From: Amoebophrya sp. A120
Lineage: Eukaryota > Sar > Dinophyceae > Syndiniales > Amoebophryaceae
DNA length: 64,000 nt
Direction: 5' to 3'
NCBI GenBank assembly: GCA_905178155.1
Contig: CAJINV010000001.1
Span: 8,029,599 to 8,093,598 of the forward strand
Below are positions 42,706 through 54,100 of this stretch, piece by piece (the stretch's first letter is position 1; each line of letters starts with the position of its first letter). Both the position numbers and the translations under genes were made by a program. The notes below the pieces were generated by a model, which was not told the DNA's origin, ran no database searches, and saw only the letters and a list, made by a program, of their open reading frames with translations.

Positions 42706-45700
42706 GTGTATTTGCAAGCTCAACTTTTCCGGAGACGGAGATATTTGCATTGCATAGGCCGACCACGCAGCGATGAGGCAGAGCAGCGCAGACTCAACAA
42801 CGAAAGCTCGTTGACTTCTTCCTTTTCAATTGACGGCACCGCGGACTGCGGCACTTCGACAGCAGTGCGGCAGGCATGTAGTGTTTGCAAGGAGTGGTCT
42901 GCAAGCAGTGACAGCACAGGCTGTGGAGGTTTCGCGCTGAAACAAGAAAACGGAAAGTGTGTAGGACGAGTGTATCCGCAACCGCGGCAGCTTCTGACTG
43001 CATCATCCTCGGCAGCCGGTCATACGAAGGGCAGTTTTCTGGAAATGTTTCAACGTAAATCTAAATATTTGGCGTCCGCGACCACTTCTGGAAACGAAAA
43101 GGCAAAGTCGAACCTCGGCGCCGCCAAAAGGCACCAGCAGGATACCACTGCAGACAAGGAGGCGGACGGTATCCATAGCTCCGGGACGTGCGCGGTTAAT
43201 CGGCGGGGTCTGACTGCCGCCATGTCGAAAACTTTTTCCGTTCTGGACACAAAGATCTCCAAGGAAGACCAGGAGCGGATGAACGACGCTGAACTGAGTT
43301 CGAATGCCGAAAACGATGTTGAGAGTCTTGGAAATAGAATCCAAACTGCCGCACTGCCGAACAAGAATGCGGGTACCGGTGTCGTGTACGACACAGTGAA
43401 GTGGGTTCTGGAGCGATCGGCACTCGCAAGTTCGAGCGAGAGCGCTGCCGCGATTCCGGACCTCGCGCATTCGGTTGTTAACGCGACGTTCCAGGAAGCG
43501 ACGAACGGTGCGATCGATGAGCCGCCCGCTCGTCTGCAGAGTGCCATCGTCCTAATCGAACTCGAAGTCGCTGTAGTCACGTCAGTCCCGACGGGCGCCT
43601 ATGTTGGTCGTGACCCCGCAGACACCGCAATGAGAGCAGCGAAGGAAGTGCTCGTAAGACGTGACGTCGAAGCGACGGAGGCCGGCTGGCTGGCGAAACG
43701 CTATGTCGAGAGCTACTTCAAGCTTGGCGCTGCGGATGAACTGATAAAAGCAAATATTTTGGGGGCTTTGGGGCTTCCTGTACTGACACCTCTTCCCAAA
43801 AACGCGCTCAGGGACGCGGCGTTCGCGCGGCTGCAGAGGGTTGTGAAGAGCAATGTCGGCGATGAAGACAGAGGTGCCGTGGTGGCAGCCTTGACGCGGA
43901 CGATACTTGGGATCGTTGACGGAGCGAGCATTGATGAAGCGACGGTCACCACGGACGCTGAAGCGATTGCGGACGCGGCTATCGTGTGGCATTCGGATCG
44001 GAATGACACAACCCTTGCAGCCGTCCACCACGCCATCAAAACCGCTCTCCTCGCCGCCGGGTTTACGTGGCCAGATCAAATGGAGCATAACACGGAAAAC
44101 ACCGCTGCGGCAGACACGATTGCGGACGGTAATTCTACTGCGCTACCCAGCGCCGCTTCTGCAGAAGCACGGATTCGCGCATACGTGCGAGATAACGAAG
44201 GGACGCATCACCGAGACTTTGTGCGCAACCTAAGACCGATTCTACAGACTGCAGGTCTGCCGCAAACCGGCTCACCACCACGGGATCTTTTTCACGCGAC
44301 TACCATCGCTGACGCCGTTTGCGGCGTAGATTCATCATGGGTTCTTCCAAAAGAGGATATCAACGTGGACGGTCTTTCCGCTGCGATCACGGCGGCGCTC
44401 ACCGAGGCTCAGACCTTTGCAGACACAGATGAAACCTCCACCGTGGTCTCGTCCTTTCTATTGAAGCTTGACGCACCAGAACACCAAGACAGGGCGTCGC
44501 TCGAAAAGCTCGAAGATGTGGTACTCGAGGTCTACGGCGGTTTGGAATCGACAGAGAAAGAAACCGTACGCGTAGCAGAGCTCTACGAAGCGGTCGAGCA
44601 AAAACGCTGGTGCGAACACGGCACCCATGAGGACGAGTGTACGCCTTTTGTGTGCACTTTCACGCCAAGAAGCGAGCTCACCACGACTGAGCAACCAGTA
44701 GAACGACCCGACCGGCACAACGACGCGGACGCGTGGAGATGGCTCGCAACCGTAGACGGCGACATTGATCTAAATTTGCGTGTTCCGTATCTTACGAATG
44801 CACAAATTGAGCTCGCAGGACTTGCGAATGGCACGGAAATAGTCGCGCAACAGATCTTATACCACTGGTATTGCACGACCAGCACCAGTGAAGAGGTTGA
44901 GGGGGAGGACGCAGGGTTGCAATCTCGAGCGCATCAAGAAGGGAAGCCAGATACCGATGAGCAGTGGACGTTCTGGGTGCGAAGACAGTTCGACACCGCA
45001 TTGGATTGCGGAGAAGTTCCGGGTTCACGACCCGCAACGGCTAGCGCCTCCAGCGAAAACGGCACAGCGGATTCACTGGCAATCCCGTCAGATGAGAGCA
45101 ATAAAGGTACCGATCCGGCGAACGGAACTATTTCAGCGGCCCTGTCCTCCAGCAGGACTGCGCTGACGCCGGACGGCGCTTCGGGGCCGGCCCTGTTTCT
45201 CGCGTTGTGCGGCGGCTTCCTCGGGATGTCAGCGCTTGTGTCGGTAATTTACGTGTGTTGCTGCATGGGCGGCGGGCGCAATGCAGCTGGTAATCTGTCC
45301 GATCCCTACTCCGCGGGCGGGCACTACTCACATTTGGATCGGAATTTCGTTGACCTAGCGCTGAACCGAACGTCTGAGGCAGACGACTTCGCGCGTGTCT
45401 CCGACGAGGAATTTCCCACGGGTGAGTACACGGGTCCAAGGATAATTTCCTCTCCAAAGAAACACCAAGAGGGTAGTACTGGCGCTTCTGCCATGTTGGA
45501 CGACACGGTAGATAAGAAAGCACGCAAGGTCAAGAAAGCCCAATCTAAGGTCACTTTCCTGGAGCAAGGATATGTGGCTATAACAACTAAAGCATCAGGA
45601 TCGACGCAGGCCAAAAAGCAGCGTTCGGGCAAAAGCAGCGAGGATCGAGCTCTAGTAGTTGAAGCGGCAATGGATTTACTGACGCCGCGCGGCCCCTCGG

Positions 45701-46008
45701 AGGATTACAATGCGGCCGATTTGGCGCAACGGGGCAGATCTGAATCCGCGGGCTACGACGGATCAACATTCCTAAATCCCGCGGTTGACTACGACAACGT
45801 TGGAGCCCAGAGCACCGATGGCTTCAAGGGAGGCCGAATGTCGACCGGGTCTGGACTGGAGGCAGTGGCTTCGGGACTCGAGCGAGCTGCGAAAACGCCC
45901 GAGCAGGTCATTCAAGAGAAGTTCGCCACCAAGCAAATTCCCGGACCACCTCCCGCTCCGCGCATCAGGACCGACGCGGCTTTGCAGAAGGCGCCCATTC
46001 CAAGGTGA
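42706..46008 (+). CDS. Type I membrane protein, unknown ectodomain, 5' end uncertain
   Basis: The open frame of 1,100 codons begins at a GTG (42706). The first in-frame ATG is at 43045, so a 5' exon is probably missing; a CATTGCATAG acceptor at about 42760 would fit. The N-terminal part is Cys-rich (QACSVCKEWSASSDSTGCGG). A long ectodomain of Ala/Asp/Thr-rich helices has repeated ADAI/IADA-type blocks (DAEAIADAAIVWHSDRNDTT and similar), with a second Cys pair (KRWCEHGTHEDECTPFVCTF). One hydrophobic helix near residues 826-848 (LFLALCGGFLGMSALVSVIY) ends in CCCMGGG, suitable for palmitoylation, followed by a ~250-residue charged tail. A surface role is inferred from topology. No family is recognised. 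Confidence 0.6.
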   Translation: MYLQAQLFRRRRYLHCIGRPRSDEAEQRRLNNESSLTSSFSIDGTADCGTSTAVRQACSVCKEWSASSDSTGCGGFALKQENGKCVGRVYPQPRQLLTASSSAAGHTKGSFLEMFQRKSKYLASATTSGNEKAKSNLGAAKRHQQDTTADKEADGIHSSGTCAVNRRGLTAAMSKTFSVLDTKISKEDQERMNDAELSSNAENDVESLGNRIQTAALPNKNAGTGVVYDTVKWVLERSALASSSESAAAIPDLAHSVVNATFQEATNGAIDEPPARLQSAIVLIELEVAVVTSVPTGAYVGRDPADTAMRAAKEVLVRRDVEATEAGWLAKRYVESYFKLGAADELIKANILGALGLPVLTPLPKNALRDAAFARLQRVVKSNVGDEDRGAVVAALTRTILGIVDGASIDEATVTTDAEAIADAAIVWHSDRNDTTLAAVHHAIKTALLAAGFTWPDQMEHNTENTAAADTIADGNSTALPSAASAEARIRAYVRDNEGTHHRDFVRNLRPILQTAGLPQTGSPPRDLFHATTIADAVCGVDSSWVLPKEDINVDGLSAAITAALTEAQTFADTDETSTVVSSFLLKLDAPEHQDRASLEKLEDVVLEVYGGLESTEKETVRVAELYEAVEQKRWCEHGTHEDECTPFVCTFTPRSELTTTEQPVERPDRHNDADAWRWLATVDGDIDLNLRVPYLTNAQIELAGLANGTEIVAQQILYHWYCTTSTSEEVEGEDAGLQSRAHQEGKPDTDEQWTFWVRRQFDTALDCGEVPGSRPATASASSENGTADSLAIPSDESNKGTDPANGTISAALSSSRTALTPDGASGPALFLALCGGFLGMSALVSVIYVCCCMGGGRNAAGNLSDPYSAGGHYSHLDRNFVDLALNRTSEADDFARVSDEEFPTGEYTGPRIISSPKKHQEGSTGASAMLDDTVDKKARKVKKAQSKVTFLEQGYVAITTKASGSTQAKKQRSGKSSEDRALVVEAAMDLLTPRGPSEDYNAADLAQRGRSESAGYDGSTFLNPAVDYDNVGAQSTDGFKGGRMSTGSGLEAVASGLERAAKTPEQVIQEKFATKQIPGPPPAPRIRTDAALQKAPIPR

Positions 46009-46673
46009 AGCAGCTTACGCGTGCTGCGTCGATGCGTTAGCTCGATACGCACGACCTGTAGTTAGATGAAATTAAGACAGAAGTAGAAACTGTCCCCGTA
46101 ATAGCTACCTAGCAGGTAGAATTTTTGACAACGACAAGAAATCTACCCCATTCATCATCCCATAGGATAGATACCCATTCTTTCAGATAAAAAAGAACGC
46201 ACGATGACAAAAAGAGGAGGAAACACCGATGCTTCCACCTTTGATGCATATGCAAGTACAGTCTCACTTCTTTGCTGCTGGTAGATGGGCATCACCAGGT
46301 GCCGCTGTTCGATGTCTAGCCAACGCTGATCCAGAACATTGAGTAGGTAAGTCGGTACAAAGATCACCAAACGTCGCCTTTCGGTAAAACGAAAAGACCA
46401 CATACTAAGTTCTAGATCGTGAATTTTTGTTCGACCACAAGTGGCCTTCCTCTGTCCCAAGACGCATGCGCAATTAAGTAGTTTCACCCCTTTGTGTCTT
46501 CATGATTGAGCAGGAGCAGCGATCCCGAAGATAAGATGAAAATCAGTTATGCAGAAAGGATCATCTAAACGAGTACAGGTTTGTGTATGATGAAATCATA
46601 ACCCGGACTACGACCCGCTCACCTCTCGAATTCTGTTGTTTTGCAGTGCTGCTGTTGGCAGAAGTTCTTCACG
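46009..46673. other. Spacer
   Basis: About 665 bases with no gene or repeat recognised. A TTTTGCAG acceptor-like site lies at 46639-46646, 28 bases before the fumarase ATG, a plausible trans- or cis-splice site. Confidence 0.45.
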
Positions 46674-48963
46674 ATGCCGTTCATCAGCCTTCGAAGTTGC
46701 CTTTTCCCCCAGCACCTACTTCTTGGGGCCCTAGTACAGCTCAACAGTCTCTTCGCGGCCGGCGAGCGACCGGATTTCCGGTGCACCGCCGACTGCCGCG
46801 TCGAGAAGGACACCATGGGGGAAATCCAAGTGCCGGCCGCCGCGTTGTGGGGGGCGCAGACGCAGCGCAGCTTGGAAAATTTCGTTATCGGGGACGACGA
46901 AATGCCCACCGAATTGATCCGGGCGTTCGGGGTACAGAAGAAGGCGTGCGCGCTGGCGAATCGCAAAGCGTTGGGCGACAAAATTTCTGACGCGATCCAG
47001 CAGGCGGCGGACCAGGTTTTGGCCGGCAAGTACGCGGACCAGTTTCCGCTTGTCGTGTACCAGACCGGGAGTGGCACGCAGACCAATATGAACGTGAACG
47101 AGGTGTTGGCCAACCTCGCAAACGAATACCTCGGGGAGACCGATCGCAGCAAGAAGGCGCCAGTGCACCCGAACGACCACGTGAACCGCGGGCAGTCGAC
47201 CAACGACGCGTTCCCGACCGCGATGCACATCGCCGCGGTTCTGTCCGTCCAGCGCAAGTTGCTCCCCGCCCTGGAGAAATTGCACATGGCGCTGAACAAA
47301 AAAGCGAAGGAGTTCGCCGACGTGGTGAAGATTGGGCGCACCCACATGCAGGACGCGACGCCGCTGACCCTGGGCCAGGAGTTCGGCGCCTGGGCGGAGC
47401 AGGTGAAGCTGTCCAAGAACCGGCTGCAAGCCGCGCTCCCGCGGCTCTACGCGCTGCCCCAGGGCGGCACCGCGGTCGGAACGGGGCTGAATCAGGTCGA
47501 GGGCTTCGACAAGAAATTTGCGGAGTACGTCGGCAGCATCGTCGAAATTCCCGGGTTCCGGACGAACGAGAACAAGTTCGAAGGCATCGCGGCGCACGAC
47601 GCTTTATGGATTGTAAAAATGTCTGGGTCTGGAAGAATGCAAGATTTGTCATGCTTGTCTGGCATGACTCTTAAATCTGTCATGCACATGGCCCAAGAGA
47701 CGTTTTTTTCTGTCATGCGGAGACGCAGCTTGTCATGCAGAATAGGCAACACCTACAAGCTCAGAAATTTGTCATGCTGAGCCAGCACTTGTGGCCTCCT
47801 CATGCTACGCCACTCAGCATCACAAGTTTCCAGACCCAGACATTTTTACATTTGATACGCGTTCGTGGAGCTCGCCGGTGTGCAGAATACCATCGCGGGC
47901 ACCTTCATGAAGCTGGCCAACGATCTGCGGCTGCTGTCCTCGGGCCCGACGGGGGGCTTGGCGGAACTTTGGTTGCCCGCCAACGAACCGGGGTCCTCCA
48001 TCATGCCGGGGAAAGTCAACCCGACGCAGGCCGAGGCCATGAGCATGGTGGCAGCCCAGGTAATGGGCAACGCGGTGGCGGTCAGCGTCGCGAACTCCCA
48101 CGGCCACCTGGATCTGCAGGCGTTTAAACCTGTCATCATTTTCAACATTTTGAAATCGAACAACCTACTCGCGGACGTCGCCGTGTCTTTCGCAGACAAG
48201 TGCGTGTCTGGCATTCAGCCCAACTTGCCCAAAATTCAGGAACACCTGGACAAAAACCTCATGCTGGTCACGGCCCTGAACCCAACGATAGGTACATAGT
48301 AGTAGTACTTTTTGTTCTGACAATGAATCGAGCGACCGGTAAGGTTAGTCGAGGCAAGTGACAAATCATGATCATCTTCGTTCTTCAAGATCCAATGCTA
48401 CACACGATCCAAGCGAAAATTTGTAAACGGATCATGGAGGTAGAGGAGCTATGTATGGAACGAACGACCATGAAAAATGATGACAATTACCTAAACCTAA
48501 TTCTCCACGGAGCCGCTCATGCGGCTTTGATGAGACCTTTAATAAATCGTATTCGTACTGTCTGAAAAATGTGAAGACGTCATTAGATCACAAGAATGAA
48601 AAACCTGATGAGAAACTTCAACCATAGAATCACTCCACGCCGAGGCGAAATGCTTTGCTGGTGACGATTCCTGCGAAACACATGCACTACCATCTGACAA
48701 AGAGCAAGTAAACGATCAACTTCGTAAAAGATTAGAGAATGATCGCGCCAAAAGGCTTCGATGAAACAAATTTCAATCATGATCCTACAGGTTACGAAAA
48801 GGCCGCAGATGTAGCGAAGACTGCTTTGAAGGAGGGGAAAACGTTGAAGCAGGTCGCTGTGTTTGAAAAGAAATACTTGACTGCAGCGCAATTTGACGCC
48901 GCCGTCGTACCTGCAAAGATGGTTCGGCCCGCACCTGCCAGCGGCGCAAAATCCGAATTATGA
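46674..48963 (+). CDS. FH: Fumarate hydratase, class II
   Basis: Exons 46674-47602, 47861-48291 and 48791-48963, 510 residues. It hydrates fumarate to L-malate in the TCA cycle. Class II motifs: [20 protein letters not shown], then [51 protein letters not shown] and the superfamily signature [18 protein letters not shown]-terminal [20 protein letters not shown] completes the fold. The N-terminal ~50 residues ([20 protein letters not shown]) look like an organelle-targeting sequence, consistent with a mitochondrial enzyme. Intron 1 is introner B with no GT-AG; its removal is required to read [13 protein letters not shown], which matches the conserved AHDALVEL. Intron 2 (48292-48790) is GTACAT...CCTACAG. 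Confidence 0.95.
47605..47857. mobile_element. Introner-like intron B in fumarase
   Basis: The ends 47605-47634 and 47828-47857 are inverted repeats matching at 27 of 30 positions, with the core AAAAATGTCTGGGTCTGG. The flanks carry an imperfect target duplication (CGCTT left, CGCGTT right). A 258-nt removal (for example 47603-47860) restores the invariant fumarase sequence AAHDAFVEL. No GT-AG cut gives that result. Inside, TGTCATGC recurs at least five times, always after a T/C-rich run. The ends are closely related to element C, 30 kb away in a kinase gene. Confidence 0.88.
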
Positions 48964-49621
48964 TGAAAAAATGTTGACGGTAAGGCATACCTGGTTGGCA
49001 AGGAGCCACTGACGTTGTATTCGTTTCACTTACTTAAATAAACAGTACCTAACGCTAACACTAGAATTCTCTTTGGATGACGCAGGACGAAAGAGTCAGT
49101 GCCATTTCAGTCTCACAACTAACCCCTTTGCTCTTTGCGCTAAAAGTAAAGGCGGATGAATTCAGGGAAACGGAAACGAAATCATGCGGGGCGTTCCAAC
49201 AGGAACCTAGTAAGACCGCAGCTCAAAGCTTCCTGTGGTGTTCCAAACTTTTTCACAATTGTTCAAATCAAAGTTTGCCGTACGATCCCGCTCGAGCCAG
49301 TTCGTTGGATGTAAGTTTGATGACGATCATGCTTTTGTGATGCCGACGCGTAGAGGTGACAGTTCTTCCCAGTAAGCCGAAGGATCGTTGCATTTTGACC
49401 GCGTATACCGTGTCTTTTTTGACTGGCAAAATGGAAAAAAAGAGTGGTACATAGGGTCGTGTTTGCAAAACAACAGAGCCGATGTAAAGGTCGTCCCGCA
49501 GCTCTTCTGTGTTTTGAGTTGCATGTTGACCAAGTAAGTTCAAGTTCTACTTAACCGTAACTGCAACTAAGTCAAAGACACACCCTGCGTATCTGCAGAA
49601 GTGACAGGCTACATAAACACG
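48964..49621. other. Spacer
   Basis: About 660 bases with no supported gene. Frames on both strands are short and overlapping. A CTGCAG acceptor-like site precedes the next ATG by about 25 bases. Confidence 0.45.
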
Positions 49622-50242
49622 ATGTCGGCAGGGGCAGCGAGAAAGCAGGAGCAGCCCGATGAGAAGGAGACACTCCTTCCTAGGGACGACGAAGATGCGA
49701 GGAACGCGAGCTTCAGTGGAGGTAAAGACGAAAAATCGAAATGCTCTAGCATGGGTATTTTGGAAGGTTCCACGATCTTGGAGGACGATAGTGAGAAGGG
49801 GTCCGCTAACTCCTCGGGCCTTGGAAATAGTTTCGTCTTGTCGGCGGGAGCTGATGCCGACACTGGGAGCAACAAGCGAAGAAAATCAAGTAAAAAGACA
49901 GGCAAAACAACAACCAGTAGTCACAGGAACGGAACTGCGACTGTCGCTGCTTCAGACGGAAGGAAATTGAAAAGAGCCCGGACCTCCGTAGCAGACAGAC
50001 CCCCTTTCGACGTTTTGCTTGCAAGCCTGGCGGCTGAGGGATGCACTCCGGTAGTGCCGATACAGAAGCAGCCACCCGAGGGCCGTTGGGAGTACCGCGG
50101 AAAGAGGTCAGAACAGGTGGACAAGTGTAATTGGCCTTACGAGTACTGCTCCTGTGCGTCCAAGCTGTGGTTTGTCAAAAGTGCTGCGCCGGAAAGGGAA
50201 CGCCGGTCCAAGGGAGTTTTTGATGGCACGAAATGGCGATGA
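49622..50242 (+). CDS. Unknown 206-residue protein with Cys/Trp C-terminal motif
   Basis: ATG 49622 (MSAGAARKQEQPDEKETLLP). The first two thirds are Ser/Lys/Asp-rich and disordered, with a basic stretch (NKRRKSSKKTGK) that could be a nuclear signal. The end is more ordered: DRPPFDVLLASLAAEGCTPV, then GRWEYRGKRSEQVDKCNWPY and EYCSCASKLWFVK. The C-x5-C-x-C with Trp/Tyr neighbours may be a small zinc or disulfide element. No family is recognised. Confidence 0.5.
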   Translation: MSAGAARKQEQPDEKETLLPRDDEDARNASFSGGKDEKSKCSSMGILEGSTILEDDSEKGSANSSGLGNSFVLSAGADADTGSNKRRKSSKKTGKTTTSSHRNGTATVAASDGRKLKRARTSVADRPPFDVLLASLAAEGCTPVVPIQKQPPEGRWEYRGKRSEQVDKCNWPYEYCSCASKLWFVKSAAPERERRSKGVFDGTKWR

Positions 50243-51115
50243 TGTGGCACTGCGCTCTCTGTCGAAGGAGACGGATAGTTGTAAGTATGTCTACAATCTT
50301 TTCCCGTAAAGCAGGAGAAACCGGAGGCGGAGTCCTTGTAATTCCATAAGTAACGCTGTTGCTGCTCTGTGTGTTGCTATTAGATACAAAATCACAACGA
50401 AAAGTTTTCTTCATTTTCGACAACGTACACGCAGTAAGTCAAAGTCTCGTCGTATGTAGGTATGCAAGTCAAGAAGACCTATATCCAAGAATTTCAGCCA
50501 GCTGCTTTGTTTGCATTTCAGCAACTTTTCTTCTCTGTTTTGCCTGCTTCCTCCGTTAGGTCGTCTGCTTCTTAGAGTCGTCATTTTCACCAGGGCCACA
50601 TGCATCTGCGCACTAGGATTTCCATTTCCGAATGCCCTTCGTACAACGTAGGCACCGCTTCTGTTGTGATATACTATCGTGAACAACATTTCGCTGTCGT
50701 CGGAAAATCATGTGAAGAAAAACAAATAGGGACGTCGTATTGGCTTGTTGCTTTTTTTTGAAGGATCCACGGCACTTTTTTTCCATTTTTTCCTTTTTCA
50801 TGATTCACCCGTATTCTTTTCCTGTCGTAGTCGTTGCTCTGTCGTCAAACAATGTACTCAAAAATCGTCAACGCTGTTGATAAACGATTTACTTCCGATG
50901 CAAAGCGTGCCTTTCCTCTATGAACTCAGCTGATTTTTTTTCGTGCTCGGCGTGCTCTATGGCACGTGGGTGGCATGCGCAGGCCATTGTAGCAGAGCGA
51001 CCGTACATAGATGAATCTGCCAATTCTGTGGACGCTTGGTTTGCGCCTACATAATTTCTCGGCAGTAGTATGTAGTTCTGGTTGTGCGGTTTGATCCACG
51101 AAAGAAAACGAAACC
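50243..51115. other. Spacer
   Basis: About 870 bases, A/T-rich, with no supported gene. T-runs (50752-50790) and short frames on both strands are the only features. Confidence 0.45.
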
Positions 51116-54100
51116 ATGAGTGAGGATCTTCGCGTAGCAGGTTCCCAGGCAACTGAGCTGGAGGACATGCACCCACACAGACCCCCACCGGGTCTGAAGA
51201 AGCTTCCCGCAAGCATGTTGCAAAGGATAACCTCGCCCACGCACCGGCAGAAAGTCAACAATCAGACACAGCAGCTGGCCACAACGACATCACCGTCCCG
51301 CGGCGCAGCGCAACTGCCTGCGAGCTGTCGGTCCTCGCCACAGAAGCTCATGGGAAAGTCCTTTATTCCCGATCTGGCGACCAGCTTTCGACGTTCTTTA
51401 TCACCCTCAGCGCAGCAGGCTGCGTCATCGTCCCTGGCGATTATCACTTCTACAATGCCGCAATCTAAAGACGGATCGGAAGCAGTGGAGCCGACCTACA
51501 GTGCTGTGGCTGCTGCGCACACGGGCTTGTTTAAAATTGGGTGTGGAGGCGCTGCTCCGTCATCAGCTTCATCCGCCCTGTCGGGAAACAAAATCCTCCG
51601 CAAGCCTCTGCATGTGTATCGAAATCTGGGCAAGGTAACCGGGGGGACCCCTTTTGCTTTTTCTGATGATTTGAAATAAAAACGACCCGCACCAGTGTAG
51701 TTTAACGTTGCGGCATATGCTTGCGGCCGATGGCGTGGTGTTCTTGTCTCTCGTATGATGAACGTGATTAAGTAGCATGATACAATTCAGAACTTCTTTT
51801 TTCGACAGGGCCCCCCTTCTACCGTGAGCCTGACACATTCGGTGCTGACCAGCAGTGAGGCCTCACCGAGCAAAGAAGCACAAGACATTATGCAGCGGGA
51901 CGCCCCTGAATCTCAAAGAGAGAAAATTAGTGATGCTCTCGCCGAAGAGCTGGGGCCGAAAACCAAAGCGCAGACCAGTCTCCCCAGCTCGGTTCGCACG
52001 CGATCACGAGCAGGCTCGAGTCCGCGAGATCATGAAGATCTTGCTCCAGACGATTGGAGAAAAAGCAACACGGACTCGACTACAAGAAAAGCTGACGCAG
52101 AACCAATCCACCTGTTTTACGAGGAGCGCTCGGTAGTTGGACGGCGGCCACAAGGGTCGCAGTCAAGCTTTGCCGCCAGCAGGAGCAGCCCAGTAGCTTT
52201 CGCAAAGACAAAGAGCAGGAGCAAAAAGTCAGAAAGTACGCAGAGGCCCTTCGACCGCGTTTTTTCCCCTGGTGATGCCAGCTACGCGAATCGCAAAAGT
52301 CTGGAATACGAACCCATGCCACGAAATCAAGGTGCTGACACTGCCACAGCAGCGGCCGACCGGACCTACAATCCGACCACTAGTACAGAGACAACTAAGG
52401 CTAAGGAAGGCGATGAGCAGGTTGAAAAGCAAGGCCTCGACAAGAACCGGCTAACAACCGACTATGGGACAATTCGCGGCAGCACGCCCACCGACGCAGT
52501 GCTTCTCGGCGCGGTTCCAGCACCGCCACAGCGGAAAAGCAGGTTGGCGCCCTTGAGATCGTCCACTCTCGACATGACCAAACACCACGAGGAGCTGCAT
52601 GTACCGGTGTTGCAGCTGATACCGCCTGACGGTCCTCCAGGAAGTGGAGCTCCGGAGCCGATGTTAAACATCAAGACGCATTCCTGGTCGTCTTTCGGCG
52701 CAGCAAGTAGTATACCGGACGAGAACAATCACAATTCCACACCTTCGAAGAACAAAAAAACCTTTCATGTTGACCAACACCAGCATATGAATAACTCCCG
52801 CACGAGTCCTGCAGGTGCGAACAGTTTGTTCGCCGGCTCTTCGTCCGGTTCCTCCGAATTCTATCGCATGACGCCCGAGGTGCGGTTCGCGAGCCAGATG
52901 AGCGAGCACGATCAGGCGCACTACTACGACGCGTATTTTGAGGACGGGCGGCCCATTCCCCACGTCGACACCACGGAGAGGATCGAGAAACTAGCAATGC
53001 GGCAAAGCGTGCTGACGCAGGAGCAAGCGGACGCCCGGGCGCGGGATTTGATTATCGAGGAGTTGGTATCGGGCGAGGGCTTTGTTGACCACATGGAAAT
53101 GAAAAATGGAAACATAAAAAGTTTGCTCCACAATCCGATCAGCGCGTCGTCTGGGAGCGATGTCTCTGCGATTTACCGCGACTCGGACAAAGAATTACAT
53201 ATGGAAATAGCTGACTGGAAGAAACAACTGAAGGACAAAAACACGAGAAACAAATCGCCGTCCCTGCGGAGTGCGTCCGCGTCGCCAATCGCCAGTAGCG
53301 GTGGTGGCAAGGGGAGAAAAAACGAGGCACAGAGTAACATCCTTTCTGCGTCCAAAAAGTCTTCTTCAAAGAACAGCGCGACTGTATCCGTTCGATTCAC
53401 CGGTACCGCCACGACGAAAGTTGCGAGCAAAACGACCGCCGGCGCGGCTGCTGTAACCGGTGCGACAGTCAAGAAAGTAGCGAACGCAGATCCATCTCGA
53501 AACAAGGATGTTAAAACCAGTACACGAGACTTTGAAAATAGAAACCGAAACACCCAGGCTCTCATTGAGGAGGCTGAGACGGTGCTCGCGAACGTGAAAG
53601 GCGTGTTGCGTATCAGGGAAGAGGAAAGTCGAAGCAAGGAAGCGAAAAGCCCTAGCACGGGAACAACTGTGGTAGCTTCCAAATACGATCTCTCCGCAAT
53701 GGTCCGGCCTCCTGTTGTGGTGCAGCCAATTGCTTCTTCGGGAAAACAAGCGAGGGAGAAAAATATGCAGAAACAGCAGACGTGGAGCCCCGGACAGCAC
53801 GAGAAAGCGAGCGCCCGGGAGTTGCAGAGGCGCCTTTTTTCCCCCGATGGCCGAACCTCGAAGAGCCCTTCGGCGAGTCCAAATCGGGCTGCGACAATCG
53901 GAGGGGCAACAAATGCAGTTCCACCATCAAAGAAGCCCGCCACAAGTGGTAAGGCGAAAAAAATGGAAGAGATTCGGGAACTGCTGGCCATTCAAGAGCA
54001 GGAGCTCCAGACTTTTTTGCGAACAGACGACGAATCTGGAAGGACCTTGCAGGAGTTTGAACAACAAGTGACTGAGTTGCAACAGCGGTTGGCTGGTTAC

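Noticed and set aside
42691-42760. ATG 42691 as start of the 42706-46008 protein
   Set aside because: That frame ends after 21 codons. A splice to the long frame is possible, but I could not fix a donor.
46731-47597. Long minus-strand frames opposite fumarase
   Set aside because: Shadow of a highly conserved + strand gene in GC-rich sequence.
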